A DNA stretch of 64,000 nt, taken from contig NW_026251436.1 in NCBI RefSeq assembly GCF_025118155.1, positions 31,001 to 95,000 of the forward strand, given 5' to 3'. This stretch comes from Cokeromyces recurvatus. Lineage: Eukaryota; Mucoromycota; Mucoromycetes; Mucorales; Mucoraceae. The translations under genes were made by a program, and so were the position numbers. The notes under the pieces were generated by a model, which was given only the letters and a program-made list of their open reading frames with translations, did not search any database and was not told the DNA's origin. This document shows positions 31,482 through 42,919 of the stretch, piece by piece (position 1 is the first letter of the stretch; each line of letters starts with the position of its first letter).

Positions 31482-33407
31482 CCACATCAATACTTACAGC
31501 TACAACACTCGACCCAGTAGGATGTCGTCTCAGCAAATACTATTTAAACTGGACAAAAATTCCCATCAACTCATTCGTCGACACCATAATTCAACACGGT
31601 TACAAGATTCATTTTCATACTACTCCACCTACAACAATAAATCCAACATCCTTTCACCCTCTATCTCAAGATCAAATACCTCTGATCGATCAGACCATCC
31701 AAGAACTCTTATCCAAACAAGCAATAGAACCTGTTTCCCTAGAATCGGTTCAACAAACACCAGGGTTTTACAGCTCCATGTTTGTCATCCCCAAGAAAAA
31801 TGGAGGCATTCGCCCAGTCTTCAATCTCAAGCGCCTCAACCAATACCTTCACGCTCCTCATTTCAAAATGGACACATTACGAGAAGTATCATTAATGATC
31901 CATCAAAACGATTACCTAGTCTCAATCGACTTATCGGACGCATTCCTTCATATAGGTCTCCATCCAGACTCAAGACGGTTTTTACGTCTGAAATGGAAAG
32001 GTCAAGTCTACCAGTATCGTACAATCGCTTTTGGTTTAGCCTCAAGTCCCTATGTCTTTACCAAAGTCTGCAAGCCCATTTTAGAACACTTACGCTGTCA
32101 AGGCATCAGGATCTCTGCTTACTTGGACGACTGGCTCTTGGTAGCAGACAGCAAAGAATTAGCTCTTCAACAATCTCAAAAGGTGGTTTCTCTTCTTCAA
32201 CAACTAGGTTGGCTCGTCAACTTCAAGAAGTCGGTCTTAACACCCACGCAACAACTAGAACACCTCGGCTTTGTATTGAATACCACAAAGATGACAGCGT
32301 CTCTCCCTCTCAAGAAACTTCGCGACATCCGGCGATCGATCAAGCAAGTGTTGGACAAGCCCAATCGTCAAACTCCTCGAGTAATACACAGCTTGACGAT
32401 GCGAATACAGGCAGCTACGTTTGCAATTTTTCCAGCTCGACTGTATACTCGACATCTCCTATATTACAAGAATCAAACGGTCAAGACGGATGCCGATTGG
32501 GACAAACCTCGACCATTAGATCAAGCCAGTCTGGAGGAACTCTCATGGTGGTATCACAACCTCAAGAAATGGAACGGTCGTTCATTCCTACCATCAACAC
32601 CGACTCAAACTATTTTTGTGGATGCGAGCGATACGGGTTGGGGCTACAGTTGGAAACAGCATCGAGCTCATGGTTATTGGACTTCAATGGAGGCGGAGCA
32701 ATCAATCAATTGGAGAGAGCCTAAAGCGGCCCCACCTGGCTCTCAAGACTTTTCCCATTCCGGAGAACTCTACAGTGCTGATCAAGACAGACAACACCAC
32801 CAGTCTTTCATACATCAACAAACAAGGCGGGACACGTTCTCTCCCATTACTGGAACTGGCAACCGAAGTTTGGAATTGGTGCCTTCACAACAAGATAATG
32901 ATTCAAGCACAACATATCAGTGGAATACACAACACTATAGCCGATATGGAATCTCGTCGAACATTTTTCAAGAATCAGTGGCAAATCCGCCCATCGATTT
33001 TCCACCAGATGAATCAACTGTTGGGCCCGTTCTCGATCGACCTCTTCGCCGACAGGACAACCAAACTGTTACCAAAGTACGTGTCTTGGCTTCCCGATCC
33101 GGACGCTATCCATACGGATGCGTTTACCATCCCATGGACGAAGTTTCCACATCCTTACATCAATCCACCTTGGAACCTCATCACTCGGGTACTCCACAAG
33201 ATTATACGAGAAAAACTTCCCCGGGCCACTCTAGTTGTGCCATACTGGCCCAGCGCGATTTGGTTTCCTCTAATTCAACGTCTAGCACTAACGGATCCAT
33301 GGCTCCTGCCCCCACAATCGGTGCAAACGACATCCCCCAAGACTCCACACCCACTGTTACCTCGGAATTGGATGCTCTCCGTGTGGACATTATCAGGAAT
33401 AAACTAG
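31446..33407 (+). CDS. Element B reverse transcriptase/RNase H/methyltransferase-like region, interrupted by a frameshift
   Basis: The frame is open from before the microsatellite and becomes recognisable RT at about 31640. Motifs are SSMFVIPKKNGGIRPVFNLK, SIDLSDAFLHIGLHPDS, YRTIAFGLASSPYVF and the active site AYLDDWLLVA. RNase H begins FVDASDTGWGYSW. At about 32717-32724 (after SINWRE) homology leaves this frame and continues in the next one: HLALKTFP, KTDNTTSLSYINKQGG, then IDLFADRTTKLLPKY and INPPWNLI, to the stop at 33407. One surplus base explains the switch. The start of translation is unknown. Programmed frameshifting is possible but less likely, because the partner frame breaks at the same base. 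Confidence 0.8.
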
Positions 33408-34399
33408 TGCGTAAAAACCTCAATGCACAAGCGGTTGAGGATCTACTAGTAAGGCAGTTGGCAAACAATGGGACTAATCGGGGCTACCGTAAGAGTCAGT
33501 TACGATTTCTGGCCTGGGCTACTAATAATGGGATTTCTTATACGGCTTACACTCCTACAGATCTAGTAAACTTTCTGGCTGACATGCGTCAAGAGCATAA
33601 TCTACTGGCTTCCACTCTTAAGTCTTTACGTACAGCGGTGGCTCATCTCCATGACAACTCTAAAAGTATTAGCGAAAGTGAACTGATTAACTCTTATATA
33701 GACCATATGTCAAAGGAAGATCCTCCAGTATCTATACACCGGCCAACTATTGATGTGTCTCCAGCTTTTGCCTATGCTCGATCTATTGCTTCCAAATCCT
33801 CTACTCCAATCCTGTTGTTGCAACAGAAATTGGCTTTTCTCCTGGCAATGGCTGCTTTTCTCCGTCCGTCTGACCTGGTTCGTATCCCCTATGCATCGTG
33901 TTCCGTACTAGAGAATGGTCATCTTCAGTTTCAAGTGGTCGCACCGAAAGAAACTCGCAGTAAACGCCGTATTATCAAACCTTTCACGGTTCACCCACAT
34001 ACCGAGGATTACGAATTATGTCCCGTTCAATGCTTTAAAGCAATCCAAGATCATCCGGCACTACAAGCTCGTCCAGACAATTCGACTCTCTTTGTCAAGT
34101 TCAACAATATAAAAGAATCGTTATCCGCATCGACTGTTTCTAAGTGGTTACATCGTCATTTCATCTCTTTGTGTACAAATGAACCTGGGGTCTCTATTCG
34201 ATTGTTGGCATCTTCTAGGGCATTAGATCTAGGTATTTCTCGAGACAGCATTGTGGCTCTTGGTAACTGGGCTTCATCAGAAACATTTGTTCGTCATTAC
34301 CAGCGGAATCAAATGGCGCAAGTTGACTTTACATCGACGATTCTATCCAGTCAAGACGAATTTTTTGATGCTTCTGATTCCTTTCAAGCTCTGGATTAG
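33335..34399 (+). CDS. Element B tyrosine recombinase
   Basis: The domain starts near SELDALRVDIIRNKLVRKNL and ends at the stop at 34399. The N-terminal domain (NRGYRKSQLRFLAWATNNG) and the catalytic domain (first Arg in AAFLRPSDLVRI, GNWAS in the third box, Tyr in FVRHYQRN) are visible. The second box reads GVSIRLLASSRAL, so the His normally three residues before the Arg is Val here. The upstream part of this frame is joined by the frameshift to the RT frame, so the native N-terminus is unclear. Confidence 0.8.
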   Translation, partial: PQDSTPTVTSELDALRVDIIRNKLVRKNLNAQAVEDLLVRQLANNGTNRGYRKSQLRFLAWATNNGISYTAYTPTDLVNFLADMRQEHNLLASTLKSLRTAVAHLHDNSKSISESELINSYIDHMSKEDPPVSIHRPTIDVSPAFAYARSIASKSSTPILLLQQKLAFLLAMAAFLRPSDLVRIPYASCSVLENGHLQFQVVAPKETRSKRRIIKPFTVHPHTEDYELCPVQCFKAIQDHPALQARPDNSTLFVKFNNIKESLSASTVSKWLHRHFISLCTNEPGVSIRLLASSRALDLGISRDSIVALGNWASSETFVRHYQRNQMAQVDFTSTILSSQDEFFDASDSFQALD

Positions 34400-34514
34400 C
34401 ATAATAACATTTCCTATTTTGTTCCGACGGTCTCAAGAAATTCTCTCGAGAAATTTCTTTCGACTGAGAATTGCTATTTAGACCTGAAGAACAAAATAGG
34501 AAATGTTATTATGC
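34399..34514. repeat. Element B internal complementary region
   Basis: It starts at the last base of the recombinase stop codon and is a near-palindromic join of the complements of the left end and the right end, both flanked by GCATAATAACATTTCC-type sequence. Confidence 0.92.
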
Positions 34515-34604
34515 CCACCCTTCAAAAAATTTTTTATTTACTTTATTATATTTAGTTTTTCCCTCCCTTCTTTCTTATTATTTGACCGAGCTCAAATTCG
34601 ATTG

Positions 34605-34723
34605 ATAGTATAATATAAAAATTTTATTCCTTTATATATCTTTGAATTCGCTATTAAATAAAGATTCAAGAAGATTCTAGCATAATAACATTTCCTATTT
34701 TGTTCTTCAGGTCTAAATAGCAA
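34605..34723. repeat. Element B right terminal repeat
   Basis: The core 34605-34705 pairs with the left core; the outer 34706-34723 ends ...CTAAATAGCAA and matches the second half of the internal complementary region. Confidence 0.9.
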
Positions 34724-34914
34724 GTTATGGTCACACCTTTTTACTTTGTTTTCTGGGCAATACATTAAAAGCTTTTTTTTTTTTTGGAGCTATCTATCTT
34801 CTTTTAATTTTTTTCTATAACATGAGCGATAACATTAATATGGATGGCCAAGTAATGCCTGTTATTGTCCAATCTTACATGGATTGAGAAAGATTTTCAG
34901 CAATAAACGCTGAA

Positions 34915-34971
<57 letters not shown>

Positions 34972-35300
34972 TGAAAAAACAAAACAATGTATCTTCCAAA
35001 CTTCGACAGCTGCTACAAAAATGCGAGGGTCGTATATTTCAAAAAATGAACCAAAGGTAGTAGACCTGATTAATTTAATGCAGGACTTTGAACACCTACC
35101 TATTAGAGAAAGGGGCTATCAAGGTAAGGCTTTCAAAGTCAACAGCCGCACGTAAGTTTAAAGAATGGAACGAAATGAAAAACGATTCTGACCAAGGAGG
35201 TACTCCTGATACTATCAGTCCCAAGGAATACAAAGGTCGAAGATTAATACTTAAGGACGTGTTGTGGTTTACAGGTAAAATATAATAAAATAGAAAATGA
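34724..35300 (+). pseudogene. Decayed transposase-like coding relic with 50-nt poly(A)
   Basis: A short start (MSDNINMDGQVMPVIVQSYM) ends at a stop; a poly(A) tract follows at 34917-34969. Then broken frames give NLMQDFEHLPIRERGYQ and TAARKFKEWNEMKNDSDQ. The second part resembles the N-terminal helix-turn-helix of Tc1/IS630-type transposases. It is not intact, and the family call is weak. Confidence 0.35.
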
Positions 35301-35860
35301 GAAATAAAAATAAATAGAATAAAACAGACAGAAGAAGTACGTTGAGACTTGTCAATATAGTTTATTAAGAGTTAAGTTCAATTATAATTATAAGTGTAAT
35401 TGCACAAAATAAGGATTAGTAGTGTAAGAGTATTTATATATTTTGTGGATAAGGATGACGAGTAATAAGAAGATAAAAATATAACAAAATTGTATTTCAT
35501 AATATAATTATAGAATGATTATTAAGAGTTATTATAGATATAGATCCATGTCTTTTGTATATATTTATTTTTATAACTAATATGTGTTCTCTGAGTGGAA
35601 TCAATTATTACGCGTATTTATATTATTCTTAGTTTATCCGCAGTTTGACTTGTAAAGTTATTTCCATAAATTTATATTCATAAGAACAATAATAAAAGAA
35701 GATATATTTTTAGATGTAAGACTTTTATTAATTATTTTTCTATACAAGAATAAATATATTTAATATGTCTATACACAGACTTATCATACAAGTGCACTAT
35801 ATGCTCCATTATGACTACTTATCTTATTGAATTAAGTTACAAATCTTACAACTATAGCAT
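35301..35860. other. AT-rich stretch without recognisable features
   Basis: No open frame of note, no repeat boundaries and no RNA gene was found. Confidence 0.5.
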
Positions 35861-36900
35861 CTTAGGACTCCAAAAAAAAGCTAAAATACAAAAACTGGCT
35901 AGACTTGGTGTTGAATGACTCCAACCCAAGTCTCAACTATTTCAAATTTGCAAACACCTTTAAAATACAATCATTTTTGCGACCAACAACTGATTATACT
36001 GACCTACTGCAGAAACTTTTAAAAAATCAATCCAATAAGCTTACGAGAATCGCCTATGCTGAAAAAATTATTATTTGATGTTGGTATATATTATCAAGGT
36101 ATGAAACATGCTGCAAATATTAACAAACTTTTAGATACGAGATGATATAAACACAGAGTTTGGGGTGAAGTACGCTACGTATTGGGAGCAAAGAAATGAC
36201 AAATTAAACATGCAAAGACGTCTCAGGATTCAAAATCAACAGATAATAGAGCGTTTCAACCAAATTACAAACAATGAAATAATAGGACTTGCCGAACAGG
36301 TTCTGTATTACTTTTATACTTCAATGCAAGTCAATCCAGAATAGTTCAAGTCATTAATATTTTAAATCACTTAGGCCTCCAATTTAGATGAAGTTTTTAA
36401 TGAGGCAACAGGCGATTCTGAAGAAGTCAACGAGAAGGAAGTGGTACTGAAGGTGATATAGTGAAAGTGGTACCAATGTTGTTTTACGGCAAGCGGCAAC
36501 TCTCGCATCTGATAAGCAAATATTTGTTAATATTAACATATTGGTTCATTCACAAAATTAATAATATAGGTCAAGTAGAATTGGTAGATTACAAATTATC
36601 GATTTATCATCAACAATAACACGGGACATATTAAAAACAAAGATACCTATTGATAGCTTTAACTCTATTATTAAAACATCTCAAATCAATCCAGACCAAA
36701 TGTCTGATTATGCCAATGAGATTACTAATGCACGTGAAAACTTACCTTTATCATTACGTGAATTACGCCAAAATCTGTATAATGCCGGATTTTATCAAAA
36801 TTTTTGATCTTGTTATCAATGAGGATGTTGGTTTTATGGAACTAACCATAAGGTATTAGTAAATAGCATAAGTAATATTTGATTAGAAGATCATTTATAT
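35861..36900 (+). pseudogene. Unidentified decayed coding segment
   Basis: Protein-like pieces occur in several plus frames, separated by stops and possible introns: EFGVKYATYWEQRNDKLNMQ and RRLRIQNQQIIERFNQITNN near 36155-36300, and DLSSTITRDILKTKIPIDSF through SLRELRQNLYNAGFYQNF near 36600-36808. Composition is unlike the flanking AT-rich DNA. It may be a dead copy of a lineage-specific or mobile gene. No family is recognised. Confidence 0.35.
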
Positions 36901-37129
36901 TTACGAATCGCTAATACCCACATATGTAGCTTAGATTTGATGAGCTCTCCTAACAACCCTTTGAAAAAAAAATCATGCTTGAGAGAACAGCGGCCAGTTA
37001 TCTGATTTTTTTTTTTTTTTTGTTGTATAGATTAGTCTCCAATCCTCTTTGGCAAAAATATAAAGCTATTGCTATATATATTGGTTCGGCGTGTTTTTAA
37101 ATTGCTGAATCAACAATTTCTACAAGAAA
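36901..37129. other. Spacer in the repeat island
   Basis: A poly(T) tract at about 37006-37021 is the only feature. Confidence 0.5.
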
Positions 37130-37579
37130 GTCATGACACTCTCTGGAATGGCCCAAAATACCCAAACGATTTCTACTTGACGTCCAACCTTGGTAACTGA
37201 TCCTATTTTATGGCTCCTAATGACACGCATGGAGCGTAGTCAGATACTCCGTTGGCGTCTTGATTGGCTCCCTGATGGAAAACCTCATCTCTGTCCTTTT
37301 CATCCTGCAGTTCATCTTTCTCGTGCCCATGCTACCGAATGTCTGCATATACACCGTCGTCTACAAATGCCCCAGATTCATCAAAGACCCTCTTTCTTTC
37401 TTACTAAATTTATTACCCATGAAAAAACAAAAAAATGTTCCATTTATCTCTTCCTGATCTGTACGTTGGCCTGAAATTTGTCTAATCCTACATAGATTGG
37501 ATCCTATTTTTCATAGTAGGGATCTTCCTTCTCCTTCAGCTGATATTTGTGCTAGTTTGGTGGAATGGTTGCAATGATA
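37130..37579 (+). pseudogene. C-terminal remnant of a LINE-like (non-LTR) reverse transcriptase protein
   Basis: Frames around 37190-37579 read SQILRWRLDWLPDGKPHLCP, HLSRAHATECLHIHRRLQMP, DPLSFLLNLLP and RWPEICLILHRLDPIF, ending VEWLQ and a stop. The Cys/His spacing (CP...HATEC...H) after a WRLxWLPxGKP block is the pattern I associate with the C-terminal zinc-finger-like tail of fungal LINE proteins. The reading frame changes at least once and no RT domain precedes it, so this is a 5'-truncated dead copy. Confidence 0.5.
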
Positions 37580-37879
37580 AAAATGCTAGTATCTCTGTCG
37601 TGTTTCTATCTTTCTTTCGTTTTACTTTCCTCCCTTTTATTTTTTCTTTATTCTTCAATACTATTTTCATTTTCCCTCTTGACCTCTATGAGGCTTTTTT
37701 TTTTTCTTTCATAAATTTATCATTTAAACGTAGCATGAAGTGCATTTTTATTTAGATTCTTTTTGTGTCTGTGTATGAAACAGTTTATTGTTCTTATATT
37801 TTTTTAATGCATTTATAATTAAGGGGATAGGTAATAAATAATAATGTTTTTATTATTATTATTATTATTATTGTTTGTA
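37580..37879. other. Spacer before the Atg22-like gene
   Basis: T-rich DNA with a short (ATT)n tract at 37848-37871, just past the 3' end of the minus-strand gene. No gene is seen. Confidence 0.5.
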
Positions 37880-39849
37880 TCATTGATCATCTTTCTCTTT
37901 TCTTTCATATTCTGCCAACTCCAGCTTTGCCTTATCTACGTCAATACAACAAATAATGATAGTTGCAGCTACAAAGAGACTCAAGATAAAAGGCCACCCT
38001 TTCCAAATATTGGATGTTGATTGAGTGATGGCACCAATAACGACAGGTCCAATCCAAGAAGAGGCCTTATTGACGACACCAAAGAGACCGAAAAATAGGT
38101 TTTCTTTCCCTTTTGGGGTTAATTCAGCTAGCATGGTTTGCTGCCATGCCCAGATAGGCGCAGTAAATAAACCTGACCAGACATTCAGGATCCATAATTC
38201 TCGATTCGTCTTGATACCAAATGTATCAAATCTGATACCAAAGCAACCCCAGAGTGGTATCAGACCCGTGAGTACAACAATAGCCAATAATGTAGTTTTG
38301 GTTCTAATTTGAAATCTTTTAGAAACCCATAAAAAGGCGAGACAACCGATAATGGACGTGACAGCAGTGACAAGGCCAAAGATCACATTCTGTTGTGCAG
38401 AAAAGCTCGTGAGTTCACCCTGAATAATGGTAGACATTTGACCAATGGTTGATACTGCATCAGAGAACATAAAATACGCAAAGATGTACATGAACAAATA
38501 GCGTAATTTACGTATCTCCCTAAAAGTAGATAATAACAATAAAAAGTCACTATATACATATATACATATGTGTGTATATAGAATGCTTTCTTTTTTTTTT
38601 TTTTTAGTTTGGTTTTGGTTTTACTTGAAAGCTTCTAAAATAGATTTCCAACCTAAAGTGAAATAATTGGCAGTAGTAGGTAAAGGTGGCCCTTGACGCC
38701 CCTTTGGCATAAAAACAAAATAAGGTACAGCATTTATAGCCCAAAAGATAGCACAGGCAAATGTTGAAATAAAATTATAAAATGGAGCATTGCCTAACAT
38801 ATGAGGTACACCTTCTGGGAATTGATAATTCTCCCAATAAACAAAAGAAATACCTGATAATAAACCTGACATGATTAAAAATCCAATGTTTGAAAATGTT
38901 GTAGAAATCGCAGATACTTCATTTCTCCAGCGTTCGATAACATACTGTCGATCTGATTCGGATAAATTTCGATTCGCTTTAGCATGTCTTACTACAGGTA
39001 AATTATCACTAATTAAACAGGAGAGAAAACAAAAACAAAAACAAAAGGTTAAATTTATATAAAAGAGGAGATAAGGGGGAGGGAGGGGGGGCTTTTTTAT
39101 TTATTTTTTATTTATTTTCCTTTTTTTTTCATACCTTAAATTTGGAAATGCAGCAGAATAAAATACAAGTGAAGTACCATATGAAATAAGTGCTATAATC
39201 ATAATACCCATCATTATATTCCAATGTTGACCATCATCATTGATAAGCGTCATAGGCAACGCTTGAAATAAACATCCAATTATTGTAGAACCCAATAGAA
39301 TATATCGACTCCAATGTCCATAATCAGCAAGACTACTAAAAGTCGTAAAGAGAATGAATTGGATAGAAAAGGCGATAGATTGAACATATAGAAGCATAGA
39401 TGATACAGGAATACCATTTGGGGAATTGATCCAAGCAACATGACAAGGCGAGTTTACAGCGTCTTGCATATTACAACCTTCCTGTGGGTTTTGAGGATTA
39501 AATCCCCCACGATAGGCTAAATATTGTAATATAATAGGCATAAAACCATATATTGTATATCCATTATTCTGCGAAAAAAAAAAAGAAAGGCGTTTTTTTT
39601 TATTATTATTATTAGGTACTTTTTTGATCTACAACTATTAGTCTATTTCCTTTTGTATTTTACACCATTATAATATAAATAGTAGCTCCATAGTTCCCAT
39701 TTAGTTGCTTGTGGTTGATTAAATAATAATGTTTCATCTTCTGGATTTAAAGTCAAATCAAATGGATCTAATTTCTTATCATCATAAAGTGCTTTTTCAT
39801 CGTTATGTTCCATTAAATCATTATTACTTGTAATTGGCAGTGTCGACAT
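37880..39849 (-). CDS. Atg22-like vacuolar amino acid effluxer (major facilitator superfamily)
   Basis: Four exons, 39849-39664, 39568-39135, 39008-38625 and 38519-37880, give about 547 residues, close to the usual Atg22 length. After a soluble N-terminus comes the family-typical start ATKWELWSYYLYYNGNNGYT, spanning the first junction, then about eleven or twelve hydrophobic helices. The conserved loops TFSSLADYG and KASSWIGPVVIGAITQ are visible. Atg22 proteins sit in the vacuole membrane and release amino acids from degraded autophagic bodies. The assignment is by family resemblance; substrate range is unknown. It neighbours SNX4/ATG24 on the same strand, 140 bp away. Confidence 0.82.
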
Positions 39850-39989
39850 GCACTTTAATATAAAATGAAGAAATAAAGGAAAAAGGAACTGGAAAAGAAA
39901 AAGAAATTAAAAGAAAAAGAAATAATAAAAAAAAAATAATAACCTGCATGTATTTAAAGATTTTATTATATGTATTCATGTGTGTTTAT

Positions 39990-41622
39990 TTATAAATCTT
40001 CTAATTGAATTTGATCCAATACAGGTAAAATGTTCTCCCATATAGAAATACTCTATTCTTAATATTTAGTATTCAAATAAATAAAAGACTTCTTTGTCTA
40101 ATTTTTTTTTTTACCTTTTTATAGAAATCAATATGACAATCAGCATAAGCAGCTAATCCTTGCTTTAGTTCAATTTCTTTGGATTTTTTAAATATTTCAT
40201 ATTCTTTCATCATTTGACTCGAATATTTGTTACTAATATCATTTGCCTTCGTCACTTCATCCTGGAGCTATTATTTCTTTCATCGTTAGTCTAAGCAAAC
40301 ATATCACTACTCAATTTATACTTGCCTCCTTTATTTTTCTTTCTAACCTAAAGACCCTTTCAGTCCTTGCTTTCCCATTATCACTCATCTTATCTTGCAT
40401 AATATCCGTGATGTTCATGTTGCCTGCAGCAGCTCTGCCCAAATTTTTACCAGGATATAATAGCCTTTCTCTTTCAAGTACAATAGATTGCAATGCAGCT
40501 GAAACATCTTCAAAATTAACTTGTTTTTGATCTCTTTCAATCAGTTGTTCCTATGAATGATATAAAGGAATGCTAAATAATTATACATTTCTATTCAAAT
40601 TGCATCTATTTATTTACTTTAGTTGCATGACAATAGTTAATCAACTCGTGTACATCATTCAAAAACAATAAATCTTCTTGTTTTCTCTAGATAATATAAA
40701 TAACATAAATTAAATTATATTATTATTATTATTATTATATACCATTTCTTTTAATGCTTCTATATAGGACTCTGTTGCTTCTGCAAATTGTCGTAATGGC
40801 TGGTCTACATTTGTTTCTAATGCAGATAAACCACGAATACTGCTTGCAAATAAACTATAATTCTGTTCCAATTCTATATTAGAACAGTATGAGTCCAAAA
40901 GAAGAAGAAAAAAATAGCATATCATGCATTACTTACCTTGTTGTCTTTTGCCAATTCGATGGTATAATTTTTCAACAATATTCAAGTTATCTTCAAATTT
41001 ATCTATTGTGTCCTTCATTTCAATAAACTTTTCATCTGGTTTCTTCACCTTTACAAGTGATTTAAATAATGATCCGAATAGTGAATGATTTTGATGAAGT
41101 GATGCTTTGAATATTTTCTTATCTGATTTCTATAAAACATATAATATGTATTCATATATACAAGTTTTTTCTTTTTTTTTAAAAAATAAGAACTTACAAA
41201 ATCTGTAGACTCTAGAAAGAGTCGTGTATAGTGTGATGCTTGAAGTAAAGGATGTCTTGCTATTCTATCCATAAACCATTGCAAACTAATAAAAAAAAAC
41301 AAAATAAAATATAAATGAATCCATTCTATTCTATGTCTTCAAACACCTTACCATAGTCTTCTATGCTCAATAAATGCTGAATCAAATCCATCTCCTTTCA
41401 TGTATTCTATAAACAGAATATGAATATCTCGTCTTTATTTTATTTTTATTCTTTCTAGTGTACATACTTAAACGATGCTTTTCGGGTAATGGAGGTATGA
41501 CACAAGTAGAAAATTCAACTGATAATGCATTATGAAGCCATACAAAATCTTGAAAACGACGTCGTACGGGTCGATTATCTACTGAATAATTAGGTAATGC
41601 CGTCTTTTTTTTTTAAAGAAAG

Positions 41623-41678
<56 letters not shown>

Positions 41679-42020
41679 CAGTAAGATAAAGCACTATTGG
41701 TTATCATTTTTTTTTTTTTTTACCATTGTGAATACTCGATATGTAACAAAAAAACCATCACTGCTTTTAAGTGGATCATCTACTTTAATCGTCATTGGTT
41801 CTGCTTTATATTGTTCATTTGTATTTTGTTTATTTGATTGAAAGGGATCGTAGGAAGAAGTGGAAGCTAAATTCTATAATATCGAGATTAATATGTATAA
41901 TGCATAATTATTGTCAATGTTTACTTGGTCATAGAATGAAGCACTTTCTTCAAAGGCATTGGTAGTATCAAAAGACCAAGAAGAAAGTCCTTGTTGCTCA
42001 TTGAAATCATGAATAGACAT
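39990..42020 (-). CDS. SNX4: Sorting nexin 4 (Snx4/Atg24), PX-BAR protein
   Basis: Eleven exons: 42020-41925, 41873-41724, 41603-41468, 41406-41352, 41285-41198, 41129-40937, 40873-40743, 40686-40618, 40550-40326, 40267-40115 and 40052-39990, giving about 452 residues. The PX domain shows RPVRRRFQDFVWLHNAL, VIPPLPEKHRL and MKGDGFD, the phosphoinositide-binding pattern of Snx4. A BAR-type coiled coil follows (KFEDNLNIVEKLYHR, RVFRLERKIKE). Snx4 recycles cargo from endosomes and serves in selective autophagy. The ninth intron has a GC donor (GCAAGT) at 40325; no GT donor keeps frame there. Intron 2 holds a poly(A) of about 50 nt. Small exons 4 and 5 are the least certain. Confidence 0.9.
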
Positions 42021-42202
42021 TTTTAAAATTAGTTGATAAAACAAAAAAAAAAAAAAAAAAAAATAATAATAATAATAATAATAATAAAATAAAACAATAA
42101 AAAATAAAAGCATATCTATTATTTTTATTTTATTTTATTTTAATTTTTTTTTTTTTTAAAAAAAAAATAGAAATATATGACACATTTTTTACATCATAAT
42201 AA

Positions 42203-42803
42203 TTATTGATCATTATTAACATCAGATCGTTCACTAAATAATTCATAATCTGGTTTTTGAGAGGTATATTTTCTTTTAGCTTTACATATTTTACATGTTT
42301 GGATCATTGTAGGCACAGGCTTAGCTATATATATACATGTATGTATGTATGTATATAAAGGTAAGTAAAATAGCTTCATTTTTTAAAAAGAAAAAAAAAA
42401 TATATATATACACATATATTTACATCGAATTCGATGAGTTGAAGTTATGACAGGTAATAAAGGTGTATCACAGCGTTTACATATTGTTCTTTTTACACTT
42501 GGATCTCTATATAATGATCAGATTAATAAATGTACACATCTGCCTTACTCAATCTATTTACAGTCTCATTACTAATTTAGCTGTAATTTGCTTCAGATTA
42601 TTATTTAAATAGCGTGATGTGGCATGTAATGTGCCTTTAGGATCACCTTGCCACGATTGATCTATATTCATCTTGTTATCATTTTGATTTGATTCATATT
42701 GAATAGTTGACATTAACACAGCTGCTTGATGTAAAAAATTAAGTCTTTCAAAGGCTTGAATATTTTTAGGATTCACACCCGCTTTTTTCTCTTTTTTAGC
42801 CAT
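42203..42803 (-). CDS. RPR2: RNase P/MRP subunit, Rpr2/Rpp21/Snm1 family
   Basis: Three exons, 42803-42562, 42506-42424 and 42324-42203, give about 148 residues. A helical N-terminus (AFERLNFLHQAAVLM) is followed by VMRLDPSVKRTICKRCDTPLL and a second Cys pair, CKxCKAKRKY, which together form the four-Cys zinc ribbon of the family. The Cys pairs lie on different exons. The protein is part of the ribonucleoprotein that cleaves tRNA leaders. It is in a tight same-strand row with SNX4 (182 bp downstream) and the cysteine synthase gene (116 bp upstream). Confidence 0.88.
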
Positions 42804-42919
42804 ATATGAAAAAAAATAAAATAAAATAAAATAAAATAAAAATAAATAAATAAATAAACAAAAATGATTTATTATTGTACTTTTTTTTTTTTTTTTTTTT
42901 GAAACTCAATGAAAATTTT

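Larger units (their letters stand above)
30278..34723 (+). mobile_element. DIRS-type tyrosine-recombinase retrotransposon, element B (frameshifted)
   Basis: A 4.4-kb element on the plus strand, of a different family from element A. It has a 101-bp inverted terminal core (30325-30425 and 34605-34705), unique outer ends, and an internal complementary region (34399-34514) that joins the complements of both ends. Gag, RT/RNase H and recombinase coding are present. One base too many near 32717-32724 breaks both long overlapping frames. Confidence 0.93.

Noticed and set aside
31251..31536. Minus-strand Val- and Cys-rich frames in element B
   Set aside because: They are translations of the complementary strand of the (CAA)/(CAG) microsatellite.
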